Assembly: GCA_017521605.1 (NCBI GenBank)
Contig: JAFXCD010000042.1
Coordinates: forward strand, 62,001-126,000
Direction of reading: 5' to 3'
Length of the DNA: 64,000 nucleotides
DNA from: Lachnospiraceae bacterium
GTDB taxonomy: Bacteria > Bacillota > Clostridia > Lachnospirales > Lachnospiraceae
Numbering within the stretch: the stretch's first letter is position 1; each line of letters opens with the position of its first letter. The notes beneath the pieces are model-generated. The model ran no database searches, had not been told where the DNA came from, and saw only the letters and a list, made by a program, of their open reading frames with translations. Made by a program: the position numbers and the translations under genes. Below, piece by piece: positions 16,895 through 25,880 of the stretch.

Positions 16895-18601
16895 TTACCC
16901 TGCAAATCCCAATATACCAAAACAGGTTTCGGCATCCAATCCATTTACGGTAGGATGATAATCACATTCCCCTGCCGGTTCGGTGTACAGTCTGCAGTAT
17001 TTACCGTCTCCTGTCTTTGCATCTACATAGGTCTCCCCGTCTGTTCTTATAAGCGTAAACTCAGTTCCTGACGGAAAGGTATAGGTGGTTCCCAGCTGAT
17101 TACCCTGCTCATCCACTAACTCTGCAGGAATATCCACACGGGAAATATAATCATAGGTTCTTTCATCTTCTCGAGGTTCAATGTTATATACACCCTTACT
17201 TAAAGCAGGTTCTCCATTCGTTCCTATATAGCAATCCGCTTCCACATGTTTAGACATCAGCATATTCATATAATCTCTTATCACAAAATGCTTGGGATCT
17301 GTAAAGTTCTCTAATTCTCCTCCTCGTTTACCAAGATACATTATAGAATCCGGTGAGATCACAAACATCTCTATAGTCCTAATATCATTATCATAGTACA
17401 TCTGCAAGTACAGATAATAACTATCATCATTTTTTACCAGATATGCTTCGCCGAAATAAAAGGAATCCAAAAGGAAAGTATGGTCATTCATATTTATCCT
17501 ATACTCATCCGCACTATAGGGTGCAATCTGAATATAATCCTCAGTACCGTCACCATATAAATCGACTACAGATACATTTTTAAAATCCATACCATCTGTT
17601 AACAAGTGAATATAATCTCCTTCCGGCTCTACGAAGGAATCCTTAGGCAAATAATTCACATAGTCACTTACAAAAAATTGAGGATATTCACTATAGGGTA
17701 TGGTTATCTGCAAAGTATCCTTCGTGGTCCATCCTATATCTTCTCCTGTAAAATGAACGGAAAGTCCTTTATATCCCAGTGTCCATGCAAGTCCTTTTTC
17801 CCCGTCATTTCCGGTGGGCTGAACAGACGCTTGTACAAGACTGTTCAAGGCAACTGAATCATACTCCACATTCAGATAGGTATCTTCCAACTCGTTTTCC
17901 AGGATTCCGCTCAATTGGCTTACATCTGTGACAATATCGGATAGTGGTATTTCTTTTCCGCTTTTTACATCCAGATTGATGGATTCAAAACAGTAGCTCT
18001 CGTTTCCTTCCCCTTCATAAATGTAATCTCTTTCTAACACTGACAAAACTAATTCATCCGCACGGGAAGGAATCAGTTTGCTCTCATATTTGTATGGTAT
18101 TGCAAAATGCTCCTTGCCATATTCCTTAAAGTCAGCATCTGCTTTCTCTTTAAGCTTTTCATACCGCTCCGCTTGCTTTGCCTGAAAGGAGGAAATCGCA
18201 TCCGCTAATGCAGAATACTCCGCATTATTTATGAAAATACTATCATAGTTACCATTCATTAATAAATAGTGTGTTTCCGGTTCGTAATAATAGTCATATA
18301 TGTCTTCCATCTCAACCGACAAAGCTACATCGGGAATCTGTACCGGTATTTCTTCCGGTATTTCCTCTTTTGAGGCTTCCGGCATCTCCTCCGTAGAAGC
18401 CGTCTCTTCCCCGGATTCTTCCGCACCTACAATAGGTGCCTGAGTAGCCTCTGGCGCCTCCTGCGTGGAAATGGTCGCCTCTTTTGATTCTTCTGTGGCA
18501 ATACCACCCGCTTCCTTGCTTTCTTCCGTATCTGTGTTTCCGCAGGCGCTCAGTCCCAGCAACATACCACTTAATAATAATGCTAAAAATCTCTTTCTCA
18601 T
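16895..18601 (-). CDS. Lipoprotein of the local paralog family, copy 2
   Basis: A 568-residue paralog of the 15246 gene with the same signal peptide (MRKRFLALLLSG...LSAC, Cys20), a longer Glu/Ala/Thr linker, the DUF4163/DUF3298-like part (about 110-330), the DLYGDGTEDY motif and the shared C-terminal module (ELVDEQGNQLGTTYTF). Only 32 bp separate it from copy 1, which suggests tandem duplication and one transcript. It has no recognisable enzyme motif. Confidence 0.82.
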   Translation of the reverse strand: MRKRFLALLLSGMLLGLSACGNTDTEESKEAGGIATEESKEATISTQEAPEATQAPIVGAEESGEETASTEEMPEASKEEIPEEIPVQIPDVALSVEMEDIYDYYYEPETHYLLMNGNYDSIFINNAEYSALADAISSFQAKQAERYEKLKEKADADFKEYGKEHFAIPYKYESKLIPSRADELVLSVLERDYIYEGEGNESYCFESINLDVKSGKEIPLSDIVTDVSQLSGILENELEDTYLNVEYDSVALNSLVQASVQPTGNDGEKGLAWTLGYKGLSVHFTGEDIGWTTKDTLQITIPYSEYPQFFVSDYVNYLPKDSFVEPEGDYIHLLTDGMDFKNVSVVDLYGDGTEDYIQIAPYSADEYRINMNDHTFLLDSFYFGEAYLVKNDDSYYLYLQMYYDNDIRTIEMFVISPDSIMYLGKRGGELENFTDPKHFVIRDYMNMLMSKHVEADCYIGTNGEPALSKGVYNIEPREDERTYDYISRVDIPAELVDEQGNQLGTTYTFPSGTEFTLIRTDGETYVDAKTGDGKYCRLYTEPAGECDYHPTVNGLDAETCFGILGFAG

Positions 18602-18717
18602 ACACTCCGCCCTCTAAAAGTATCTTTTTCATTCAAAGCGTAGCACAATCTAATGGTACATGTCTATTCAGAAGTGCTTATGCATGATAATACACTTTAA
18701 ACAGGACCAAGTTTCAC

Positions 18718-21036
18718 TTAATGTGATCTGCCTTCAAATTCCACCACAATCCCTGAAATACAGGTGTCATCATATTTTGTACCCTTATACACATCCGTAA
18801 TTTCAAAGAGGAACTTTGCTTCACAGCCATTCCCCACTCTCATGGCTACCTGTGACAAATCAATATACTGAGGCAACATGGTATCTTCCAGCGTAATGGT
18901 ACCCATATATTCATCCATAAAATACAGCTTCATGCTCTTCACGCGGTTATTTTCCAGCCAGGTGGTTTCATCCTTAGCATAACCGTTTACAATGCACACT
19001 TCATTATAACGGAATATCGGATCTCCCCCACCAAAATACATTTCCCGGATTTCAATAATTTCTCCAATACCATCTCCCGGAACTCCTTCTGCCCAGGCAT
19101 TCATACGATTTGCAGATTTCAGATTTTCTGCACCATAGGTTTGTGTGCCCTGCGGAGCCAACGAAGAAGATGCTGTTACTTTACAATAGTAATCATTACA
19201 GGCACACCAAGTGGAGCAACCGTCAGCCAATCGATCTTCATATCCGAAATATATGCCCCCTTCCATATCCACAGGGCAGGCAGGACTATCCTCCGTATAT
19301 TCCTTAAAGCTTCCTATTTTCGGTACGGCAAACTGGTAGCTCCAGCCTTCCGGAATATTAGATTCATACGGGGTATCTCCATATACAATTGCCGTAACGC
19401 TGACAGAATAGACATATTCCTCATCATATATATCAAACCCTACCCCTAATAAAGAATTCTCGTCTCCACTGCTCAGAGGTAGTTTTAAAGCTTCCTTCTC
19501 TATCTTTTTAATCAATTGATCAGGATACGTATAATCACTTTGTCCAACCTGTACATCATCCCCGTTCACCTGCATTAAAAAGGATCCGGCGTACTCTGAA
19601 GTACCCCCCTCTCCTTCTGCTCTGTGGCGGATTGCCCGAATGGTATCCCCGTATTCCACAGTTTCCTTAACATTATTCCGTGCTGAATTTTTCTTGATTT
19701 CTAAAATAGTATACCGATACTTATCATCAAATAAATCTCTCTTGTGGTGATGCAATACAAACGCTTCCCCTACTGACCTTCCCAAAGCCTCCTTTATATT
19801 CCACTCCAAGGTATCCGCCGAAATCTCGAAATCATCATTATGAAACGGTACTGAAGTATTTTCCACCACAAACTCCACTTCCTCCATGTCAACCCATTGG
19901 TCGACGGCTTTCCGTTTTTTTACATTGCATTGAAGAAACTCACCGGACAGTTTGCATACATTTGTATCATCCGATACATAGGGCAAAAGCTGACTGTATT
20001 TCTCCTGATAAGCCTCCCCCATGGGTTGCTCAAACATATCTTCCGGAGTAATCACCTTGCTCTCCTGTTCTTTAGGAAATTCTACCATACAGGAATCCAA
20101 GGGCAGTCCGTTTATCGCAAAATAAGACTCATTCCCTTTCTGTACCTTTTCTATATAATACCTACAATACCTGCCATCATCCGTTTTCACATCATAATAA
20201 GTCATAAAGTCTGTATACATCAGCAGGAACTCCGTGCCTGCCGGAATATTATAAGTCCTTGCCAACCGATGGCCCTGCTCGTCCACCAGCTCCGCCGGAA
20301 TATCCACAAGCGAAATATAATCATAGGTACGTTTTTTATCATACTGGATTAGCTTATATCTCTTCCTATCAAAATCCGGCAATCCGAAACAATTAACATA
20401 ACATTCCACTTCCACCAAGCTTTCATCTATAAAATAGCGGACGATAAAGCTTTCCGGATCTTCAAATTCCATTAACTGACCATTAATAGAACCCTGATAA
20501 AAAACCAAACCCATATGAATCCAAAATACCTCAATACTCCGAACACGTGGAAAGTTATTATACTTTAGTTGCATGTATATATAATAATTTCCATCCTTTT
20601 TCACCAGAAATGCTTTGCTGAAATAGGTTGCATATTGTTCTAAGACATATTTCCGGTCATTTACGGATACGGCATATTGGTATGCGTCATCTATTGCCAA
20701 TTCAATGGTGTCTTCCTTTCCGTCTTCATACAAATCCACCCGGAAATCCTTTGTTTCATCCGCCCAGTCAAACATAAGTTGTACATAGTCTGTGTCGGCA
20801 TCCTCAGATGTATCCTCTGCCTTTGATTCCTGATTAACTTTTGTCTGCTCTGTAGCATCTGCTTCCGCATCTGTTACTTCTTCCGCCTTAGACTCCGTGG
20901 ATGCAGTCTCCTCGTCTTGAGCCTCTTCGGTAGCTATATTGGTTGCTTCATTGGTTTCTTCCGTATCTGTGTTTCCGCAGGCACTAAGCGCCAACAAGAA
21001 ACCGGCTAATAGGAATACAAATAATCTCTTTCTCAT
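18718..21036 (-). CDS. Lipoprotein of the local paralog family with NADase-type glycan-binding domain, copy 3
   Basis: A 772-residue relative of its two neighbours: same signal peptide and Cys20 lipobox, DLYEDGKEDT motif, and the shared C-terminal module (ELVDEQGHRLARTYNIPAGTEF), but without the DUF4163/DUF3298 region. After about residue 330 a new half begins. Its last 150 residues (ASSSLAPQGTQTYGAENL, WAEGVPGDGIGEIIEI, GYAKDETTWLENNRVK, TDVYKGTKYDDTCISGI) match the discoidin-like NADase-type glycan-binding domain. The protein probably attaches to cell-surface or host glycans; this is an inference. It seems to be the first gene of the array. Confidence 0.83.
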   Translation of the reverse strand: MRKRLFVFLLAGFLLALSACGNTDTEETNEATNIATEEAQDEETASTESKAEEVTDAEADATEQTKVNQESKAEDTSEDADTDYVQLMFDWADETKDFRVDLYEDGKEDTIELAIDDAYQYAVSVNDRKYVLEQYATYFSKAFLVKKDGNYYIYMQLKYNNFPRVRSIEVFWIHMGLVFYQGSINGQLMEFEDPESFIVRYFIDESLVEVECYVNCFGLPDFDRKRYKLIQYDKKRTYDYISLVDIPAELVDEQGHRLARTYNIPAGTEFLLMYTDFMTYYDVKTDDGRYCRYYIEKVQKGNESYFAINGLPLDSCMVEFPKEQESKVITPEDMFEQPMGEAYQEKYSQLLPYVSDDTNVCKLSGEFLQCNVKKRKAVDQWVDMEEVEFVVENTSVPFHNDDFEISADTLEWNIKEALGRSVGEAFVLHHHKRDLFDDKYRYTILEIKKNSARNNVKETVEYGDTIRAIRHRAEGEGGTSEYAGSFLMQVNGDDVQVGQSDYTYPDQLIKKIEKEALKLPLSSGDENSLLGVGFDIYDEEYVYSVSVTAIVYGDTPYESNIPEGWSYQFAVPKIGSFKEYTEDSPACPVDMEGGIYFGYEDRLADGCSTWCACNDYYCKVTASSSLAPQGTQTYGAENLKSANRMNAWAEGVPGDGIGEIIEIREMYFGGGDPIFRYNEVCIVNGYAKDETTWLENNRVKSMKLYFMDEYMGTITLEDTMLPQYIDLSQVAMRVGNGCEAKFLFEITDVYKGTKYDDTCISGIVVEFEGRSH

Positions 21037-21147
21037 TTACTCTGCCTCCCCAAAATCTCTTAAAAATATATCTAACTCTTTTGAATGGATTCTGTATATT
21101 CTTAAAATAGCATTTTTGGTTGTCATTTGTCAACCTCTTTCTATAGT

Positions 21148-21963
21148 CTACTTCCTGCCGATATACACCGCATGCCCGCACATCTCCACGATAGCCTTAT
21201 CCTCCGCGGTCTCCTCAATACACTTCATAACCTCTGCAAACACCACCTCATCCTCAATGGCGTATATTTTATCTTCCTTTTCATACGCAAAGCCTCGAAT
21301 AGACCGTATACACTCACGTTCAAAGTGACATGCTCCAAACATTTCCTCCATCTCGGAAGCGGTAGCATAATAACCCTCCTGAAAGCCTCTGGAAGCCATA
21401 TTGTGAAACCGTCCCGTGGAAAATACTTCCTCAATGGTATGTGCGCCTACCTGTTCCGGATCCCAAAGGTATCGTTCCACTATAGCAATGCTTCCCGCCA
21501 ATCTGGGGATAAACCCTGCTACAACCACCCCGCCCGGTTTCAAAACTCTGCGAATCTCTGATACAAAGGCTTCTCTCTCTTCTCTTTCTGTCAAATGATA
21601 GAAGGGTCCCAGTGCAATAACCGCATCAAAGAAACCATCCTCATACCGGCTCATATCTGTGGCATTTACCACATCAATGGATATCATATTTTCCACATTT
21701 TCTGCTGCTTTTTGCTCTCTGGCCTGCTCTATCAAACGCTCTGACAAATCCCCCAAATACACCTGATATCCGGCCTTTGCCAAAGGAAAAGCATACGCAC
21801 CGGCACCACCGCCGATGTCCAATACCTTTCCCTTTTCCGGCAAGTATTTCTTCAAAATACCCATGGTCATTTCATATTCCATACGTCCGCTATTGTCCCT
21901 GGAAAGCCTTTTTTTCTCATCAAATACACTATAATATCCTTTTACCTTTTCAAAATCTGTCAT
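21148..21963 (-). CDS. Class I SAM-dependent methyltransferase behind a leader-peptide attenuator
   Basis: A 271-residue methyltransferase. Motif I is LDIGGGAGAYAFPL (about 47-60), the acidic residue after strand 2 is in YLGDLS, and the ALGPFYHL segment follows strand 4; RRVLKPGG is motif post-II. Substrate unknown. It resembles the second methyltransferase at 24241 in the GPFYHL and IPR motifs. Its 5' leader of about 260 bases holds a promoter, a 17-codon ORF and a terminator, so expression is likely conditional, perhaps on ribosome-stalling compounds. Confidence 0.88.
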   Translation of the reverse strand: MTDFEKVKGYYSVFDEKKRLSRDNSGRMEYEMTMGILKKYLPEKGKVLDIGGGAGAYAFPLAKAGYQVYLGDLSERLIEQAREQKAAENVENMISIDVVNATDMSRYEDGFFDAVIALGPFYHLTEREEREAFVSEIRRVLKPGGVVVAGFIPRLAGSIAIVERYLWDPEQVGAHTIEEVFSTGRFHNMASRGFQEGYYATASEMEEMFGACHFERECIRSIRGFAYEKEDKIYAIEDEVVFAEVMKCIEETAEDKAIVEMCGHAVYIGRK

Positions 21964-22006
21964 AATCTAATCTCCTTTCTTATACCAATAAAACTAAAAC
22001 AAAAAA

Positions 22007-22030
22007 CGCACCGGTCCAAAACCCGGTGCG
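22007..22030 (-). terminator. Intrinsic terminator (attenuator) before the methyltransferase
   Basis: On the minus strand CGCACCGG / CCGGTGCG forms an 8-bp stem followed by TTTTTT (22006-22001), 38 bp before the methyltransferase ATG. Upstream CGGTGC (minus strand of 22083-22078) can pair with GCACCG of the terminator arm, giving an antiterminator, while the same bases can instead close a hairpin with ATGCAC (minus strand of 22116-22111). Confidence 0.8.
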
Positions 22031-22138
22031 AAACTAATACGAAAATATAAAAATTACGCTTACATTCTCACATTTATGCACCGAATTAAGAGACCTATCA
22101 GCTCAGACCAGTGCATCAATGCGCTTCGTCCTTTGCCT

Positions 22139-22192
22139 CTACGTCCATAACACAGATAAGCATAAAGTTAACTGTAAGCTCTTCATCATCAT
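22139..22192 (-). CDS. 17-residue leader peptide MMMKSLQLTLCLSVLWT
   Basis: A short frame with a GGAG site seven bases before the first ATG, directly downstream of a consensus promoter and upstream of an attenuator that precedes the methyltransferase at 21963. The layout is the one of ribosome-sensing leaders of Bacillota resistance genes (erm and ABC-F types): stalling in the leader would change which of the downstream hairpins forms. The peptide itself is not one I recognise. Translation is inferred. Confidence 0.6.
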   Translation of the reverse strand: MMMKSLQLTLCLSVLWT

Positions 22193-22229
22193 CTTCTACT
22201 CCTTTTATTCTTCCTTGCAAGTTAGTGTT

Positions 22230-22258
22230 AATCTATCACTATCCCTACTGTCTGTCAA
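22230..22258 (-). promoter_or_regulatory. Promoter of the leader peptide-methyltransferase transcript
   Basis: On the minus strand TTGACA (22258-22253), a 17-bp spacer and TAGATT (22235-22230). The start of transcription would be near 22223, leaving a leader of about 260 bases with the short ORF and the attenuator. Confidence 0.7.
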
Positions 22259-22339
22259 CAAAAATCTTTACAAATCTCCTTCAAACCACTAAAATAATTT
22301 AAAAATATCCATTTGTTTAGAAACAGGGGAGGATAAAAC

Positions 22340-22942
22340 ATGGCTAATCTACTCATCGTATGCGGCCCTCAGGCCGTAGGAAAAATGACTGTTGCTGAAA
22401 GCTTAAGAGACAAACTGAAATATAACTTAATGATGAATCACGACAGTATCGAAATATCGGACCGGATTTTCGGCCTTGCTACTCCGGCACAAAAGGAATT
22501 TAGCCGGACTTTTCGCGCCAAAGCTTTTGAGCTGGCGGTAACACACAATGTGGACTTACTGTTTACCTATGTCTGCGCCTTTGAAATGCCCGAAGAAAGA
22601 GAGTATCTCAACGGACTGGCAGCACAATTCGAAGCAGACGGCGGCAATTTCTACTTCGTAGAGCTAAGTGCGGACCTGGAAACCCGAATCACACGGAACG
22701 AAACTCCCCACCGCATGGAGCGCAAGCCCTCCAAGCGGGATATTGCTTGGAGTAAAGCAAATCTTCTTAAAGACACCACCAACCATCAGCTTAATTCTGC
22801 AGAAGGGGAATACTGGTTTAAGAATCATCTGAAAATCGACAATACCAATTTGGAACCGGACCAGGTAGCTGATATGGTGATTGAACATTTCCACCTGACC
22901 GCCAATGAAAAAGAAGAAAAAGAATATCGATTTGGTGTGTAA
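22340..22942 (+). CDS. P-loop kinase-like (AAA/shikimate-kinase fold) protein
   Basis: A 200-residue protein with GGGGAGG before the ATG. The Walker A motif is GPQAVGKMT (residues 9-17), close to the GxxGxGKS/T loop of small-molecule kinases; HDSIE near residue 35 may bind substrate, and the RNETPHRMERKPSKRD segment supplies lid-like Arg residues. No partner gene is obvious: it is divergent from the attenuated methyltransferase and lies upstream of the T-box promoter. Substrate unknown. Confidence 0.75.
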   Translation: MANLLIVCGPQAVGKMTVAESLRDKLKYNLMMNHDSIEISDRIFGLATPAQKEFSRTFRAKAFELAVTHNVDLLFTYVCAFEMPEEREYLNGLAAQFEADGGNFYFVELSADLETRITRNETPHRMERKPSKRDIAWSKANLLKDTTNHQLNSAEGEYWFKNHLKIDNTNLEPDQVADMVIEHFHLTANEKEEKEYRFGV

Positions 22943-22949
22943 ATTAGAC

Positions 22950-22978
22950 TTGACAATCCTTTATCTTCACTGTATACT
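22950..22978 (+). promoter_or_regulatory. Promoter of the proline T-box transcript
   Basis: TTGACA (22950-22955), 17-bp spacer and TATACT (22973-22978) form a near-consensus sigma-A promoter that starts right after the P-loop kinase stop and just before the T-box stem I. Confidence 0.85.
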
Positions 22979-22984
22979 GACTCA

Positions 22985-23320
22985 AAAGCGATGAAAAGAG
23001 ATAGTACTTCTTTTGGAAAGCACAGAGAGAAGCCGGTTGGTGCGAGGCTTTATGGAAGAAAGGAGGAACCCGTCTTGGAGCTGTATACCGAACACATCTG
23101 TGTAAGGCTATACTGGGTGCGCCCATTACAGCGTCAGAGTATCGACCATAAGTCCGTACTTGTTGAGGCCGATAAGTGAAATAAGTTCACTTTTCCTTCA
23201 GACATTTAACCGACAGTTTCGGTGTAATGCCTGGGATAATGCGAATTATCGGTGAATCAGGGTGGTAACACGAAGCTTAGGCTCTCGTCCTTGAAATCTT
23301 TCAGGGAGGAGGGCTTTTTT
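22985..23320 (+). promoter_or_regulatory. T-box riboswitch with proline specifier (CCC)
   Basis: Stem I begins near 22985 with the AGTA element (about 23002). Aligned with the glycine T-box of this window (GGAA-GGC-GTCTCAGAGC), the equivalent stretch is GGAA-CCC-GTCTTGGAGC, so the specifier is CCC at 23069-23071, a proline codon. The antiterminator bulge sequence AGGGTGGTAACACG is at 23259-23272, and a G/C-rich terminator with a T run is at 23281-23320. Uncharged tRNA-Pro should turn on the two genes that follow. Confidence 0.88.
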
Positions 23321-23390
23321 GTTTTATTAATTACTATTCAGGAACTGTTATTTATTCCATAACTTTATTTAAGAAAGGAAGTGTATTATC

Positions 23391-24215
23391 ATGAAATATG
23401 ATTGTGAACTGGTTGGTAAAATCGGTTCTATGGCTTTAATCAACCGTGAACTGAATGAATTGGATTATAACGCTTTTAGCAGAATAGGTAAATACTTACG
23501 TCCCGGATATGTCTGGGTCAGCTCCGGTGCGGTAGAAATCGGCAAAATAGATTATTTCAACAGGCAAAATACATATCTATCCCACGAAAATGACATTGCC
23601 AAATCCCTATATGCTTCTCAGGGACAATGTATATTAATGGAAAACTACCGAAGATTTATAAATCCGGACTACTCCATGAGGCAGATTCTTTTGGAACACA
23701 GCCACTTCAATGACAAAGAAAAGAGTACATATATCAAAACCCTTTTATTAGAATCTATGAAGCAAAAAGCCATACCCATTATTAACTATAATGATTCCGT
23801 CAGTAATGATGAAATACTAAAAGTGGAATTGCTTGAAATGCGCAAAAAGCAGGAAACCGTTGCAGAATGCATCGACAATGATGAAACTGCCTCCAGACTT
23901 TCTGTGTTGCTTAAGTCCAAGTACCTTCTGATACTTACTTCTTCAGAAGGATTGCTGCAAAATCCTCAGGATGAGACTTCTCTCATTAAAACCGTCGAAG
24001 GCAAAAACACAGAAGAATTATTGGAACATATCAACGAGCTTATGGGGTATTGCGATGGTGCCAGTCGTAAAGGTGCAAACGGTATGCTGGCTAAGCTTCA
24101 GTACATTCGGGGGCCCATAGAAAACGGAACTACAGTTATTATCGGAAGCTCCGCGTATTCCATCCCTGATTTGCTAAACGGAACAGTCAATCGAACCATT
24201 TTTCAGGTACGCTAA
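23391..24215 (+). CDS. ProB-like amino-acid kinase (glutamate 5-kinase family)
   Basis: A 274-residue amino-acid-kinase fold protein with AAGGAAG before the ATG. Motifs follow glutamate 5-kinase: VGKIGS near residue 8, WVSSGAVEIG, IPIINYNDSVSNDE, IDNDETASRL and LLILTSSEGLLQNP. The PUA domain of longer ProB proteins is absent. The leader is a T-box with a proline specifier, in keeping with a role in proline supply (glutamate to glutamyl-5-phosphate). No proA follows, and the glycine-rich ATP loop is divergent, so a related substrate is possible. Confidence 0.8.
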   Translation: MKYDCELVGKIGSMALINRELNELDYNAFSRIGKYLRPGYVWVSSGAVEIGKIDYFNRQNTYLSHENDIAKSLYASQGQCILMENYRRFINPDYSMRQILLEHSHFNDKEKSTYIKTLLLESMKQKAIPIINYNDSVSNDEILKVELLEMRKKQETVAECIDNDETASRLSVLLKSKYLLILTSSEGLLQNPQDETSLIKTVEGKNTEELLEHINELMGYCDGASRKGANGMLAKLQYIRGPIENGTTVIIGSSAYSIPDLLNGTVNRTIFQVR

Positions 24216-24240
24216 ATAAGTCAACGAAAGGAGAATCTCT

Positions 24241-25035
24241 ATGAAACAACATATTATCAATAGCTACGAAAGCTCTCTTGAGGAGACTCGTTTAACCAGT
24301 AACAACGCACGCAGAATTGAGTTCCTGAATACCACCAGAGTTCTGGATGAATTACTGGATGGCAAGAAAAAGATACTGGACTGCGCTGCAGGAACCGGAA
24401 TTTATGCTTTCTATTTGGCGGATAAAGGGCATGAGGTCACTGCCACAGATCTGACTCCCAGACATGTAGAAGTCATCAATCAGACTTTGACAGAAAAGTC
24501 CTATAACATGACCACTGCTGTTATGGATGCCACGGACATGAGTCACTTTGCCGATGAAACCTTTGATGTGGTATTAAATATGGGGCCTTTTTACCATTTA
24601 ATCGATGAAGAACAACGCCAGAAGTGTCTGGCGGAATCCATCCGTGTTTTAAAGAAAGGGGGATTGCTTTTTACTGCTTATATTCCCCGATTTTACGTAT
24701 TTCAGTATGTTGCTCTCAGCAATAAGAATTTTCTGGATGCAAAGCTTTCCCGGCAAATTGTAACTACCGGTGTCCTCCACCACGATGACGAAAAATGCTT
24801 CTGGACAGATACCTACTATGCCACCAAGGAAGAAATGGAACAGCTTTATGAGGATTATGGTTTGGAAATTGCAGACCACTTTGCCCAAGATGGATTGACA
24901 CCTACTTTTGCTGCTACTGTAGATAACTGGACAGAAGAAGAATTCAAAATCTGGTGTGACTACCACTATAGCGTATGCCGGGAGCAATCTCTACTCGGTG
25001 CCAGCAACCATGTGATTATTGTGGGAAAGAAGTGA
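24241..25035 (+). CDS. Class I SAM-dependent methyltransferase in the proline T-box operon
   Basis: A 264-residue methyltransferase with AAAGGAG before the ATG and only 25 bp after the ProB-like gene. Motif I is LDCAAGTGIYAFYL; VTATDLTP and MGPFYHL follow as in the 21148 protein, from which it is clearly diverged. Its place under a proline T-box ties it to amino-acid starvation, but the methyl acceptor is unknown. Confidence 0.88.
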   Translation: MKQHIINSYESSLEETRLTSNNARRIEFLNTTRVLDELLDGKKKILDCAAGTGIYAFYLADKGHEVTATDLTPRHVEVINQTLTEKSYNMTTAVMDATDMSHFADETFDVVLNMGPFYHLIDEEQRQKCLAESIRVLKKGGLLFTAYIPRFYVFQYVALSNKNFLDAKLSRQIVTTGVLHHDDEKCFWTDTYYATKEEMEQLYEDYGLEIADHFAQDGLTPTFAATVDNWTEEEFKIWCDYHYSVCREQSLLGASNHVIIVGKK

Positions 25036-25110
25036 TTCGGGATGTGACAAATAAATTATAGAAAGGCAAGTATAAAAGATGTTGACCAACTAGTAGAATT
25101 AAGAAAAAAA

Positions 25111-25773
25111 CTAATTTTCTTCAAGAATCAGTGAAATACCATACTCCAAGGTTTCTGCATCCAGCATACCTGAAGCATAAGCAATCACTTCGCCCTCCGC
25201 ACTAATAAAAAAGGTAGTAGGAATGGCACTGACACCATAAGTATAGGAGCCCTGCATATCCATGGTATCAAAATACACCGGCATGGTATAGCCTTCTTTC
25301 TCCATATACTTACTTGCAGTATCCACAGTTTCCTGGTGACCATCTGTCATATTTAGCAGAATGAACTGCACATCATCTCCATACTTCTCAAAGGCTGCCT
25401 GGAAATCAGGCAGTTCTGCTTTACAGGGACCGCACCAGCTGGCCCAAAAATTTAAAATAATTGGCTTACCTTTGAAATCCAGCAAATGTATCTCTTCTCC
25501 GGATTTATTGGTCATGATAAAATCCATGGCCATACTTTTTTGCTTTTCTTCCCCGGACTCTTCCGGTGACTGGGATGTCTGGGGCTCGGCAGTTTCTTCC
25601 TTGGATGTGGTACTATCTGTAGCCCCCGAAATCGTACCACCTACGTTATTCTCCACCACCAGATTCTGCTCCGGTTTATACTCCACTGCCAGATTTTGAT
25701 ACAATACGAACACCCCTGCCATGAATCCCACAAAGAAGATGATGGCTAGGACTAATTTTACATACTTATTCAT
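25111..25773 (-). CDS. TlpA/ResA-like membrane-anchored thioredoxin
   Basis: A 220-residue protein with an N-terminal membrane anchor (residues 6-26), a Ser/Thr/Glu-rich linker, and a thioredoxin fold with the active site WCGPC (about residue 113) and the cis-Pro in AIPTTFF. It acts outside the cell membrane in thiol-disulfide exchange. The ccdA gene lies upstream on the same strand and would pass electrons to it from cytoplasmic thioredoxin. The anchor lacks a lipobox. Confidence 0.9.
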   Translation of the reverse strand: MNKYVKLVLAIIFFVGFMAGVFVLYQNLAVEYKPEQNLVVENNVGGTISGATDSTTSKEETAEPQTSQSPEESGEEKQKSMAMDFIMTNKSGEEIHLLDFKGKPIILNFWASWCGPCKAELPDFQAAFEKYGDDVQFILLNMTDGHQETVDTASKYMEKEGYTMPVYFDTMDMQGSYTYGVSAIPTTFFISAEGEVIAYASGMLDAETLEYGISLILEEN

Positions 25774-25802
25774 TGTTGTTCTCCGTTATTCTTTCAATAC
25801 CC

Positions 25803-25867
25803 GGTTGCTTGGGTGTACCCTAAATCAATTGCCTATTCAAAATTCTACATGACACGCCCAAGCAACC
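25803..25867. repeat. Inverted repeat between ccdA and the thioredoxin gene
   Basis: GGTTGCTTGGG (25803-25813) is complementary to CCCAAGCAACC (25857-25867) around a 43-base AT-rich loop. It lies between two genes that should be co-transcribed. It has no U tract and is not a clear terminator; it could set the mRNA ratio of the two genes by stability or processing. Confidence 0.5.
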
Positions 25868-25880
25868 TAAGCCTATATCA

